Source of the DNA: G965267425 sp965267425
Lineage (GTDB): Bacteria; Bacteroidota; Bacteroidia; Flavobacteriales_E; Vicingaceae
Direction: 5' to 3'
Assembly (NCBI GenBank): GCA_965267425.1
Contig: OZ253959.1
Coordinates: forward strand, 1,736,001-1,800,000
Length of the DNA stretch: 64,000 nt
Each line of letters opens with the position of its first letter. The first letter of the stretch is position 1. Positions 54,896 to 63,208 of this stretch are shown here, one piece after another. The position numbers and the translations under genes are program-made. The notes beneath the pieces are model-generated. The model saw only the letters and a list, made by a program, of their open reading frames with translations, was not told the DNA's origin and did not search any database.

Positions 54896-56557
54896 ATGAA
54901 TCAAACAGTTACTGCCCACATAAGCGGAATCGTATTCAATATTGAATTGGAAGCATATGAAAAGCTTCAATCTTATTTGAATACCATTAAAGGATATTTT
55001 GACGAATCCGAAGGCAAAGAAGAAATCATAACGGATATCGAAAGTAGAATTGCCGAATTATTCAAATCCAAGTTAAATGACAGCAAGGAAGTAATTACCA
55101 TGGTGGATGTCAATGAAGTAATCGAAATCATGGGGCAACCTGAAGACTATATTGATGAAGGCAGCACTACTTCAGAAAAACGTCAATATTCCCAGCGTAA
55201 ATACCGTCACCGCAGAATATATAGAGATCCGGACGATGCAGTTTTGGGTGGCGTTTGTTCCGGCATTGGCTATTACATTGGGGTTGATCCGGTTTGGATT
55301 CGACTCGCCTTTTTACTTACATTTCTGACTTTAGGTTTTGGATTGCTGCTGTACATCATATTATGGATTGTCATTCCAAAAGCCAACACAGCATCGGAAA
55401 AGTTGGAAATGCGCGGAGAGCCCATTAACGTCAGTAATATTGGGAAAACCATGGAAGATGAAATGGGTAAAGTAAAAAAAAACTTTAATGATTTTACGAG
55501 AAAGGCGAACCGACAGGAATTCAGGTCATTTTTTGATGGATTAGAAACCATAGTTGACCGTGTTGGTAAACTGCTTTTCTCATTCTTATCCATTGTATTT
55601 CGTTTTTTGGGTTATGTATTGGGGTTTGCTTTTATCGTGCTTGCCCTTTTGGTTGGTCAAGTGCTCATTGCAGCCATAATTGGTGCAAGACCAATTATCA
55701 GTATTGTAGATGAAGGTGTTGTATACTACTCCCCCTTTGATATTCTTGAAAAATTCACGGGCACGGCCGATCAGGAATTGATTGCCATCATTGGAGTTTG
55801 CCTCATCATTGGAATTCCTGTACTTATATTGCTAGTAACAGGTCTTCGATTGCTCTTTGGGCTGGTTTTCAAAGCACGAGGGTTGGGTGCAGCAGCAGGA
55901 ATCCTTTGGATTATTGGATTAATGATGGTGTTAGCCTCTGTGTTTTGGATTGATTCTGAATTTCGTAAAACGGACCGAATCAAAAATTCTGAAACTTTTT
56001 CAAAAGTCACAGCTCCCATTTATTTGTCGTTAAACAAGGACATGTTGGAATCAGAATTGTACGATGAAATTGACAACCAAACGTTCATACGCATGAACAT
56101 CAATGGTGAAAGTGAAGCCTTAATCAAAGTGGACCAATACTTATTATCAATTGATGATTCAACCACTTTTTACGGTTTCCCGGAATTGGATATCGTCTTA
56201 TCCGATGAAGGTGATGTTTCCCTGGATGTCATCAAGATTGCTTCAGGAAACAACAGGAAATTGGCCAAATCTAATGCCAACTCTATTGATTATTCATTTG
56301 AACAACAGGATAGTATTATCATATTTGATCCTGCCTTTTTCATTGGAGACAACAACAAATTCAGAAAGCAGGAAGTTCAATTGGAATTAAAAATTCCGGA
56401 AGGTCAAGTCATTTATTTGGATGAATCCATTTGCAATATCCTTAATAAGTACATTGAAAATACCAGCAATTACTACGGGAATGAAATGGGTGATGCTTTT
56501 TGGATGATGACAGACGACGGTCTTGAAATTATTGAAAATTCAAGCCTACAAGAATAA
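54896..56557 (+). CDS. PspC-domain membrane protein
   Basis: 553 residues. A cytosolic N-terminal domain (about 1-95: TVTAHISGIVFNIELEAYEK ... INGQ-like WIVEIMGQPEDYI) precedes the PspC domain (about 103-165: IYRDPDDAVLGGVCSGIGYY, VDPVWIRLAFLLTFLTLGFG, IILWIVIPKA). Further membrane helices follow at about 225-260, 290-320 and 330-350. The last ~200 residues are a beta-rich extracytoplasmic domain of the 'DUF2154/adhesin-like' type. It is coupled to the padR gene, suggesting an envelope-stress module. Confidence 0.88.
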   Translation: MNQTVTAHISGIVFNIELEAYEKLQSYLNTIKGYFDESEGKEEIITDIESRIAELFKSKLNDSKEVITMVDVNEVIEIMGQPEDYIDEGSTTSEKRQYSQRKYRHRRIYRDPDDAVLGGVCSGIGYYIGVDPVWIRLAFLLTFLTLGFGLLLYIILWIVIPKANTASEKLEMRGEPINVSNIGKTMEDEMGKVKKNFNDFTRKANRQEFRSFFDGLETIVDRVGKLLFSFLSIVFRFLGYVLGFAFIVLALLVGQVLIAAIIGARPIISIVDEGVVYYSPFDILEKFTGTADQELIAIIGVCLIIGIPVLILLVTGLRLLFGLVFKARGLGAAAGILWIIGLMMVLASVFWIDSEFRKTDRIKNSETFSKVTAPIYLSLNKDMLESELYDEIDNQTFIRMNINGESEALIKVDQYLLSIDDSTTFYGFPELDIVLSDEGDVSLDVIKIASGNNRKLAKSNANSIDYSFEQQDSIIIFDPAFFIGDNNKFRKQEVQLELKIPEGQVIYLDESICNILNKYIENTSNYYGNEMGDAFWMMTDDGLEIIENSSLQE

Positions 56558-56645
56558 ACAGCCATTTTTTTGACATATTGTAAAAATGTTTTGGCACGCT
56601 TATTGATTAATAGCAAATCATACATACATTAAATTGTTTATTTTA

Positions 56646-56653
56646 TATTTTTG
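56646..56653 (+). promoter_or_regulatory. Probable -7 box upstream of the lipoprotein gene
   Basis: TATTTTTG matches TAnnTTTG and lies 27 bases before the ATG at 56681, at a suitable distance. A TTTG at the -33 spacing is not seen. Confidence 0.35.
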
Positions 56654-56680
56654 AAAATCTATTAATTAATCTTATTCAAG

Positions 56681-57262
56681 ATGCATAAAACGTTTCGAAT
56701 TGCAACCCTGTTATTGTTCTCAGCCTCATTGACATTTGTGGGTTGTGGAAAAAAGGAAAACATCTCTAAGAGCACGGGATTTAAAGAAATCAAAACACCA
56801 TGTAGTGGCCCGGATTACAGATCAAATAATAAGTTCTTCAGAGCTGATAACTCTGCTCAAAGTATGGATTTGAGTACTTCCAGAGAGAAGGCTTTGCACA
56901 ATGCCAAAGCTAGATTATCTTCTTTGATCAACACAAAAATTAAAGCCGTTACAGACAGATATGTCAATGAAAGAGATTTTGGTGAGAATTCAGAATTCGA
57001 GCAAAAATTTGAAAGCATGACAAGAGAGGTAGTAAATCAAAATCTTTCTGATGTTCGTATTATTTGTGAGAAATCCGGAAGTCTGGACAATGGTAAATTC
57101 CAAACGTTCATTGCTTTGGAAGTAAACAAAGACGATTTGTTCACGGGAATTCAAAATGGCCTTTCTAAAGACAAAAAGCTTCAAATTGATTACGACAAGA
57201 TGAAGTATGAAAAGATCTTTAACGAGGAAATGGAAAAATTGTCACAAGAACAAGGCAATTAA
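56681..57262 (+). CDS. LPP20-like lipoprotein
   Basis: 193 residues. The lipoprotein signal ends at Cys22 (LTFVGCGKKE). The mature part contains KALHNAKARLSSLINTKIKA, then VNERDFGENSEFEQKFESMT, then QNLSDVRIICEKSGSLDNGK and FQTFIALEVNKDDLFTGI: the alpha-beta pattern of the LPP20/SIMPL-like periplasmic family, of unknown biochemical function. The start ATG is preceded by an AT-rich leader with a probable -7 box. It ends just before a strong terminator. Confidence 0.75.
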   Translation: MHKTFRIATLLLFSASLTFVGCGKKENISKSTGFKEIKTPCSGPDYRSNNKFFRADNSAQSMDLSTSREKALHNAKARLSSLINTKIKAVTDRYVNERDFGENSEFEQKFESMTREVVNQNLSDVRIICEKSGSLDNGKFQTFIALEVNKDDLFTGIQNGLSKDKKLQIDYDKMKYEKIFNEEMEKLSQEQGN

Positions 57263-57271
57263 TCAAAGACC

Positions 57272-58225
57272 TTATCTACAAGACCCCTTTTCACGTTGGT
57301 GAGAAGGGGTTTTTTTATGCGTTGAATCCTGGCGTTGTTTTATCTCAGATTCTTCAGTTATGGCTGATAAGTCAGGCTGTCCGGCTTCTATCCAAGCCGT
57401 ATACCAAAATGACGCAACAGCGGAAATAGCTAATTGCATTTGCCTTTCAACCATTCCGTCGAGCGAATGTTCATAATCACGAATGTATTGTTCCTGATAC
57501 GTTTTTTTTATCGATGATTTGGTTCTTACGTACCGAAATATATGGTCAGGGCCAACCTGAATGGACAATGATTTTTCTTTATCCAACACCTCACCCACCA
57601 TTTGGTGGGAATGAAGTACAATTTCCCAAATGAAATCTCTCAATGAAGAAATGGGCTTTGCCCGGCCCAGCATAAAATCATAATGTCCAGCTGAAATTTT
57701 GGGAATTTCTGTTTCCCACAAGGCATGTATGCCTCGTTGACCGGTCAATTGGCCATTGTAATTTTTGGTTGTGTGTAAAGGCACATGTGCATCCGCAATG
57801 TAATGACCAATGTGCGCTAACATACGAAGCAAGTAGCTTTGATTACCCAATTGAAATGCATAAACCAATAAATGATATTGATGATGTAATGTCCAGGGAA
57901 GAGTTCCATATTGTTTCAGGGATTTTAACGAATCAATGGGAACTAACTTTAATGAGTCCACTTCATCAACATGATTTATAAAATGTTCAAGATCAATAAA
58001 ATGCTTAATGGCTTCATTATCATCAATATACCTCCTTTTATCCGGATCAACTGCATGTTCCTCAATGTATGATAGGTGTTGTTTGAAAAACGAAAACATT
58101 TCTCCTGGCAACAGGAAAACGGCCATTCGATTGATCAAACGATGTGCATCAAACCCCCAAGCGTGAAGTTGTAACGTACTAAGAAAGAATAAAATGAAAA
58201 AACAACTGGATTTAAGATTCACCAA
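57272..58225 (-). CDS. S1/P1-nuclease-like or zinc phospholipase C-like secreted hydrolase
   Basis: 317 residues. The signal peptide ends before HAWGFDAHRLINRMAVFLLP, giving a mature protein that begins with Trp, the first zinc ligand in this superfamily. Zinc-binding residues follow: LRMLAHIGHYIADAHVPLHT (two His and Asp) and GIHALWETEIP. These fit the S1/P1 nuclease and PLC fold; which substrate (nucleic acid or phospholipid) is not clear. The last ~30 residues are basic and low complexity. It overlaps the 3' end of the upstream comB gene by 14 bases. Confidence 0.78.
   Translation of the reverse strand: MVNLKSSCFFILFFLSTLQLHAWGFDAHRLINRMAVFLLPGEMFSFFKQHLSYIEEHAVDPDKRRYIDDNEAIKHFIDLEHFINHVDEVDSLKLVPIDSLKSLKQYGTLPWTLHHQYHLLVYAFQLGNQSYLLRMLAHIGHYIADAHVPLHTTKNYNGQLTGQRGIHALWETEIPKISAGHYDFMLGRAKPISSLRDFIWEIVLHSHQMVGEVLDKEKSLSIQVGPDHIFRYVRTKSSIKKTYQEQYIRDYEHSLDGMVERQMQLAISAVASFWYTAWIEAGQPDLSAITEESEIKQRQDSTHKKTPSHQREKGSCR
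57283..57316 (+). terminator. Terminator after the LPP20-like gene
   Basis: ACCCCTTTTCAC (57283-57294) and GTGAGAAGGGGT (57299-57310) form a 12-bp stem with one G-U pair, followed by six or more T residues. It overlaps the 3' end of the convergent gene at 57272-58225. Confidence 0.8.
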
Positions 58226-58967
58226 ACATAATGCCTTCTTCTTTGCGTGCGTCCACTATGGCTCCATTTACAAAAATAGGCACACATTGTGTTTGGTCTT
58301 CTGTCAGGCAATAGTCAATATCCTTCTCCAATTGCAATCTTTTGAGTCTTCTTCTGTGTGAAGAATTTTCAAGAAATCCTGGAATGTCGTTTTTCGCATG
58401 ATCATACATATGTCTTGCTGCCAGAGCTGAATCAGCCAACAATGTAAACTGTGGATTCTTAGACAGTTTAGACGTAAGTGCTCCTGCGAACAACGTATCC
58501 TCCAAATTGAATCGGTTTCGCCAACCAGCACATTGAATTAATACATCCCGGTTCTGTTCATTTAACCATTCAGTTAAGGCAGATATGTTATTAAAAGCCC
58601 CAATTACTATACTTTGCGCGTTGCTGGCAATGTCAATTGCTTTAGTTCCATTGGTTGTAGTGAGTACAATGGTTTTTCCTTTAAACTTACCATCTGTATA
58701 AACCAAGGGTGAATTCCCAAAGTCAAATCCTTCCACAATTTCACCTTGTCTTTCCGCACCAACAATAAAGCCCTTTTCCTTATACGCTTTTGCTTCATCA
58801 ACACTAGCCACAGGAATCACCTTCTCTACCCCATTTTCTATGGCAGAACAAATGGCCGATGTAGCTCGGAAAACATCCACCACCACAACTATGCATTCAG
58901 GGTTGTGAAAATAATGGTTGTATAAAGCCGGAGAAAAACTTATCTCAATTTTTTTGTGATCAATCAT
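58212..58967 (-). CDS. comB: 2-phosphosulfolactate phosphatase family protein
   Basis: 251 residues. Family blocks: VVVVDVFRATSAICSAIENG, VGAERQGEIVEGFDFGNSPL, KTIVLTTTNGTKAIDIASNA, VLIQCAGWRNRFNLEDTLFA (Cys-Ala-Gly) and LARRHMYD-like region. ComB removes phosphate from (R)-2-phospho-3-sulfolactate, a step of coenzyme M or sulfolactate synthesis. Neither other coenzyme M genes nor other sulfolactate genes are seen here, so its real role is uncertain. Its ATG overlaps the stop of gcvT by one base. Confidence 0.9.
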   Translation of the reverse strand: MIDHKKIEISFSPALYNHYFHNPECIVVVVDVFRATSAICSAIENGVEKVIPVASVDEAKAYKEKGFIVGAERQGEIVEGFDFGNSPLVYTDGKFKGKTIVLTTTNGTKAIDIASNAQSIVIGAFNNISALTEWLNEQNRDVLIQCAGWRNRFNLEDTLFAGALTSKLSKNPQFTLLADSALAARHMYDHAKNDIPGFLENSSHRRRLKRLQLEKDIDYCLTEDQTQCVPIFVNGAIVDARKEEGIMFGES

Positions 58968-60049
58968 TAAGCTTTATAAAAAGGAAGTTTTACAACTTTA
59001 CATTTTATTTTTTTGTCTCGAATACTAACATAAAGCTCAGAATCAACGGATGAGAGCTCCTTTGGTACATAACCCAAACCAATCCCTTTCTTCAATGAAG
59101 GAGACATGGTTCCAGATGTTACGATACCAATTTCATTATCATCAGCATTGACAATTTTATAACCCTGTCGAGGAATGCCTCGATCAATCATTTCAAAACC
59201 CACTAGCTTTTTCGTCACACCATTGGCTTTTTGATTTTCAAGCATCTCCCGATTCACGAAATCTTTTTTGAATTTGGTAATCCACCCTAAGCCAGCCTCA
59301 ATTGGCGATGTAGTGTCATCAATATCATTCCCATACAGACAAAATCCCATCTCCAACCGCAATGTATCCCTGGCAGCCAAGCCAGCAGGTTTAATTCCAA
59401 CATTAGCGGCATCTTTAAAAATGGCTTCAAAAATTTGATCCGCATTTTCATTGGAAAAGTAAATCTCATATCCACCGGCACCGGTATATCCCGTTGTTGA
59501 AACAATGACATTTTCAACGCCCGCAAATGTTCCTTGTTGCACTGTATAATATGCCATTGATGCCAAATCCATATCAGTCAGGTGAGCAATAGCTTGCGTT
59601 GCGTTAGGGCCTTGCACGGCTAATAAGGACATTTCATCTGAAACATTTTTCATGGAAACATTCCACTCGTTTTGCTGATTAATCCAGTCCCAGTCTTTGT
59701 CAATATTGGAAGCATTGACAACCAACATATATTTCTCCTCATCCAACATATACACCAACAAATCATCTACAATTCCACCTTTGTCATTGGGAAAACAAGA
59801 GTATTGCACTTTGCCGGGAACCAATTGAGATGCGTCATTCGACGTGACCTTTTGAATCAATTTTAAGGCATCCGGTCCCTCAAGCATAAATTCACCCATG
59901 TGGGAAACATCAAAAACACCAACGTTATTTCTTACTGCCAAATGTTCGTCTGTTAACCCGGAATATTGAAGGGGCATATTATAACCTGCAAATGGGACCA
60001 TCTTAGCTCCCATTTCTTCATGTTTAGACCGCAGCACAATGTCTTTCAT
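58967..60049 (-). CDS. gcvT: Glycine cleavage system T protein (aminomethyltransferase)
   Basis: 360 residues, full length. Key blocks: MKDIVLRSKHEEMGAKMVPF, GVFDVSHMGEFMLEGPDALK (with the folate-region Asp), GYTGAGGYEIYFSNENADQI, and AARDTLRLEMGFCLYGNDID, all typical of GcvT. It transfers the methylene group to tetrahydrofolate, releasing ammonia. The gcvH and gcvP genes are elsewhere. Together with comB and the S1/P1-like hydrolase it makes a tight minus-strand cluster; the glycosyltransferase upstream is only 12 bases away. Confidence 0.95.
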   Translation of the reverse strand: MKDIVLRSKHEEMGAKMVPFAGYNMPLQYSGLTDEHLAVRNNVGVFDVSHMGEFMLEGPDALKLIQKVTSNDASQLVPGKVQYSCFPNDKGGIVDDLLVYMLDEEKYMLVVNASNIDKDWDWINQQNEWNVSMKNVSDEMSLLAVQGPNATQAIAHLTDMDLASMAYYTVQQGTFAGVENVIVSTTGYTGAGGYEIYFSNENADQIFEAIFKDAANVGIKPAGLAARDTLRLEMGFCLYGNDIDDTTSPIEAGLGWITKFKKDFVNREMLENQKANGVTKKLVGFEMIDRGIPRQGYKIVNADDNEIGIVTSGTMSPSLKKGIGLGYVPKELSSVDSELYVSIRDKKIKCKVVKLPFYKA

Positions 60050-60061
60050 ATCTTGATTTTA

Positions 60062-61123
60062 TTAAGTGAACAAAAGTAAAAAATTAGACGAATTGGATTG
60101 AACGGAATAATGATTCAGTACAAATGATTTTCCATCCTGCCCCATTTTTTTTCTCTTGTCTGAATTACTCAGAAGTTCTTGCAATGAATTGAACCAATCT
60201 TGTTCTCCATTACAAAGAAATCCTGTGGTTCCGTTTTGGACAATTTTACTGTTTACTCCTACATCTGAAACCACCGCAGGAATGCCCATTGACAAATACT
60301 GCAAAGCTTTAAAGCCACATTTCCCTTGCGTCCATTTGTCATTTGTTAATGGCATAAGGCCTATATCAAATGTGCCCAATTCCTGAATTTCAACTGTTTT
60401 GTTCCATTTGATGAATTGAATAAAATCATCATCATATTCGGGAGCGCTGTCTGAAATAATCTTAACGATAAAGTTGTTCTTTTCTCTCAGTTTTCTCAAT
60501 ATGGGAACAATGGATTCTAAATATTTAACCGTTGAATGACTTCCTGTCCAGCCTATGACAGGGATATCATTTGTTGTTTTCATTGAAGCATTGTGGACAA
60601 GTTCATCAATGGTAGTAGGATTAATCACCACTTGCCTATTGTACTTTGCAGCCTCAGCGGCTAAAAATTCATTTCCAGCGGAAACCTTATACGCCCACTT
60701 ACAGTTTTTCTTAAAATTATTGTGTTGCTTCAACCAGGCAAACCACTTATTGTTATCTGAGCTATTGTTCAACCAAATGGCATCGTCAAAGTCAAAGATG
60801 ATCTTCTTTCGCAACACTTTTGCAATAATCCATTCAAACACTGGCGGACCTAATGGTGCTGCTTCCCGGTGAATAACCACAAAATGGCTGTTGGACAAAC
60901 GAATGAGATGAACCACTCTTTTTAATGTTCCTTTGACTAACCCCAGGAATTTTCGAAAGAACTTCCCTTTCTGATAAAATTTATTCCAGCTTCTAGGCCC
61001 TAAAAATGAAAGCAATTCAACCTCATGACCTTCATTCTTGAGCAGATCTAAATACTGTTCAAAGCGAAATCGTTGACTGGGAGCCTGACCTTTTGGATAC
61101 GGTGAAACAAAGGAAATTTTCAT
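60062..61123 (-). CDS. GT4-like glycosyltransferase
   Basis: About 353 residues from the ATG at 61123. The frame extends 14 codons further, but a promoter -7 box lies inside that part. The protein opens with the GT-B pattern MKISFVSPYPKGQAPSQRFR, has HREAAPLGPPVFEWIIAKVL, and the C-terminal donor-binding region WTGSHSTVKYLESIVPILRK with GLMPLTNDKWTQGKCGFKAL, where Lys and Cys-Gly-Phe-Lys replace the usual E-x7-E. An altered donor site suggests an unusual sugar donor or a non-standard subfamily. Divergent from the CapD-type gene. Confidence 0.85.
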   Translation of the reverse strand: MKISFVSPYPKGQAPSQRFRFEQYLDLLKNEGHEVELLSFLGPRSWNKFYQKGKFFRKFLGLVKGTLKRVVHLIRLSNSHFVVIHREAAPLGPPVFEWIIAKVLRKKIIFDFDDAIWLNNSSDNNKWFAWLKQHNNFKKNCKWAYKVSAGNEFLAAEAAKYNRQVVINPTTIDELVHNASMKTTNDIPVIGWTGSHSTVKYLESIVPILRKLREKNNFIVKIISDSAPEYDDDFIQFIKWNKTVEIQELGTFDIGLMPLTNDKWTQGKCGFKALQYLSMGIPAVVSDVGVNSKIVQNGTTGFLCNGEQDWFNSLQELLSNSDKRKKMGQDGKSFVLNHYSVQSNSSNFLLLFT

Positions 61124-61142
61124 CCTAAAAATTAAGAATGGG

Positions 61143-61150
61143 CAAAGATA
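61143..61150 (-). promoter_or_regulatory. Probable -7 box of the glycosyltransferase gene
   Basis: TATCTTTG on the minus strand, giving a start near 61136 and a leader of about 13 bases to the ATG at 61123. This supports that start. No TTTG at -33. Confidence 0.45.
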
Positions 61151-61177
61151 GCCAAAGAGCTTCAATTGATAAATTCA

Positions 61178-61185
61178 TATCTTTG
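61178..61185 (+). promoter_or_regulatory. Probable -7 box of the dehydratase gene
   Basis: TATCTTTG on the plus strand, 32 bases before the ATG at 61218 and 27 bases from the matching box on the other strand: a divergent pair. A ribosome-binding AAGGAA lies at 61211-61216. Confidence 0.45.
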
Positions 61186-61217
61186 TGCCGCTTCCTGGAC
61201 AGTATTAATGAAGGAAT

Positions 61218-63089
61218 ATGCGCATATTTAGCATAAGTGCACCAAGGTGGGTAATTTTTTTGGCGGATATATTGATCTGCCTGTCATCTACCATTATAGC
61301 CTACCTCCTGCGTTTCAATTTTGACATTCCGAATTACGAGATAGATACTTTTTATAAGGTATTGCCTTATGTGGTTATCATTCGTTCCATAACCTTTTAC
61401 ATTGCCAAAATATACACTGGCATTATCCGCTATACCAGTTCCAAAGACACCGAACGTGTATTTATTACTGTTTCCATTGGTTCCATCATTTTTTCAATCA
61501 CCAATTTGGTGACGTATTACACATTGGACGGTGTATTCATCATTCCTTTTTCAATTGTCATCATTGATTATTTGGTGACCACTTTTGCCATGATTACCTA
61601 TCGCATCATTATTAAAATTGCCTACTTCGAATCAAAAAGCTCAAACAAAGATTCCAGAAACATCATCATATTTGGTGCAGGAGAAGCAGGTTCAATTGCC
61701 AAACGAGCCATGGATAGAGATGCTGGTGCGAGTTACAAGGCCATTGCATTTCTGGACGATGATCCAAAGAAAATCAATCGAAAACTGGAGGGAATTAAAA
61801 TTTTTAGTTCGGATAAACTGGATGATTTATTGACGGAAAATGAAATCGATCAAGTCATTGTTTCCATACAAAAATTGAGCACAAAGAAGCTGAATGAAAT
61901 CACTGAAATCTGCTTAAAGTATAATACCAAGGTCTTACACGTACCTCCTGTATCAAAATGGATCAACGGTGAGTTGAGCTTCAAGCAAATCAAAACATTG
62001 CGCATTGAAGATCTCTTGGGTAGAAAGCCTATTAAGCTTGATGTAAACATCATCAAAAAGCAAATCTCCAATAAAGTGGTGTTGGTTACTGGCGCTGCCG
62101 GATCCATTGGAAGCGAAATTGTTCGTCAGGTCTCCGTCTTTAAACCTAAACAAGTAGTGTTGTTGGATCAGGCAGAATCAGCTTTGTATGAATTGGAATT
62201 GGAAATGCATGATCGAAATTTAAGCAAGCGGTGCGAAATTGTCATAGGAGACGTTCGCAATTACAATCGTATGAAAAACTTGCTTGAGACATTCAAACCC
62301 AATATTGTGTTTCATGCAGCTGCTTACAAGCATGTCCCACTCATGGAAGAAAATCCATCTGAAGCCGTGCATACAAATGTTATTGGAACCAAAATTCTGG
62401 CGGACTTGTCCGTTGAATGTGGCGTGAAGACTTTTGTTATGGTTTCTACCGATAAGGCGGTTAATCCAACCAATGTAATGGGTAGCAGCAAACGCATAGC
62501 TGAAATGTATACTCAGGCTTTAAATCAAACGGTTAAAACCAATTTTATAACCACCCGATTTGGAAATGTGCTTGGGAGCAATGGCTCAGTCATTCCATTG
62601 TTTCGACGCCAAATTGAATCTGGCGGGCCAATTACCGTAACTGATCCAGAAATAACGCGTTATTTTATGACCATTCCTGAAGCCACACAACTGGTGTTGG
62701 AAGCAGGTGCCATGGGTGAAGGTGGTGAAATTTTCATATTCGACATGGGTGAATCTGTGAAAATTGTTGACCTGGCTAAAAAGATGGTTAAGCTGTCTGG
62801 ATTGACTTTAGGTAAGGACATTCAAATCGTATACACGGGATTACGACCTGGTGAGAAATTGTATGAAGAATTGCTGAATGACAAAGAGAACACGTTGCCA
62901 ACACACCACTCTCAAATCATGATAGCCAAAACTAACTTGGCAGACATGGATGTTTTGGTAAATAACATTGAACGGTTAAAAGACTTATTATCCACCCAGG
63001 AGAATAAGTCTATTGTAAGTTTGATGAAAGAAATGGTGCCTGAATACCGAAGCCACAATTCCATTTATGAAGAATTGGATGTCAACTAA
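61218..63089 (+). CDS. Long-form NDP-sugar 4,6-dehydratase (CapD/FlaA1/PglF type)
   Basis: 623 residues. The N-terminal ~130 residues are four membrane helices (RWVIFLADILICLSSTIIAY, VLPYVVIIRSITFYIAK, etc.). A CoA-binding-like domain follows (about 145-270, IIIFGAGEAGSIAKRAMDRD). The dehydratase has the NAD-loop VVLVTGAAGSIGSEIVRQVS, the FHAAAYKHVPLMEENP block and VSTDKAVNPTNVMGSSKRIA, with Met in place of the usual Tyr of M-x-x-x-K, typical of the long WbpM/PglF class. It makes UDP-4-keto-6-deoxy-GlcNAc for bacillosamine or similar. Ends with convergent overlap of the DltX-like ORF. Confidence 0.92.
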   Translation: MRIFSISAPRWVIFLADILICLSSTIIAYLLRFNFDIPNYEIDTFYKVLPYVVIIRSITFYIAKIYTGIIRYTSSKDTERVFITVSIGSIIFSITNLVTYYTLDGVFIIPFSIVIIDYLVTTFAMITYRIIIKIAYFESKSSNKDSRNIIIFGAGEAGSIAKRAMDRDAGASYKAIAFLDDDPKKINRKLEGIKIFSSDKLDDLLTENEIDQVIVSIQKLSTKKLNEITEICLKYNTKVLHVPPVSKWINGELSFKQIKTLRIEDLLGRKPIKLDVNIIKKQISNKVVLVTGAAGSIGSEIVRQVSVFKPKQVVLLDQAESALYELELEMHDRNLSKRCEIVIGDVRNYNRMKNLLETFKPNIVFHAAAYKHVPLMEENPSEAVHTNVIGTKILADLSVECGVKTFVMVSTDKAVNPTNVMGSSKRIAEMYTQALNQTVKTNFITTRFGNVLGSNGSVIPLFRRQIESGGPITVTDPEITRYFMTIPEATQLVLEAGAMGEGGEIFIFDMGESVKIVDLAKKMVKLSGLTLGKDIQIVYTGLRPGEKLYEELLNDKENTLPTHHSQIMIAKTNLADMDVLVNNIERLKDLLSTQENKSIVSLMKEMVPEYRSHNSIYEELDVN

Positions 63090-63208
63090 AAATTGACATA
63101 TAAGTAAGAAACTTCTTCCAATTCCTGCATAGATAGAAAAAACAACCATCCCGCGAGGCAGCAAACAATCAACAACAATCGAGTCCACTTATTTGCGCTT
63201 ATTTTCAT
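63086..63208 (-). CDS. DltX-like microprotein with C-terminal Y-x-Y-x-x-F
   Basis: A 40-codon frame (ATG at 63206-63208, stop TAG at 63086-63088). It begins inside the last codons of the DltD-like gene, in another frame. The peptide has a basic start (MKISANKWTR), one membrane helix (LLLIVCCLAGWLFFLS) and a short tail ending exactly in SYLYVNF. DltX proteins are ~50 residues, have one helix and end in a Phe-x-Tyr-x-x-Phe motif whose Tyr is reported to carry the D-alanyl group between DltB and DltD. Here the first Phe is Tyr. Gene order and overlap with the DltD-like gene support a shared function. It is too short for most gene callers. Confidence 0.7.
   Translation of the reverse strand: MKISANKWTRLLLIVCCLAGWLFFLSMQELEEVSYLYVNF

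Noticed and set aside
62988..63188. 66-codon minus-strand frame overlapping the 3' end of the dehydratase
   Set aside because: Most of it is antisense to the dehydratase, and it lacks the Tyr-x-x-Phe end; the adjacent frame at 63086-63208 is the more protein-like option.
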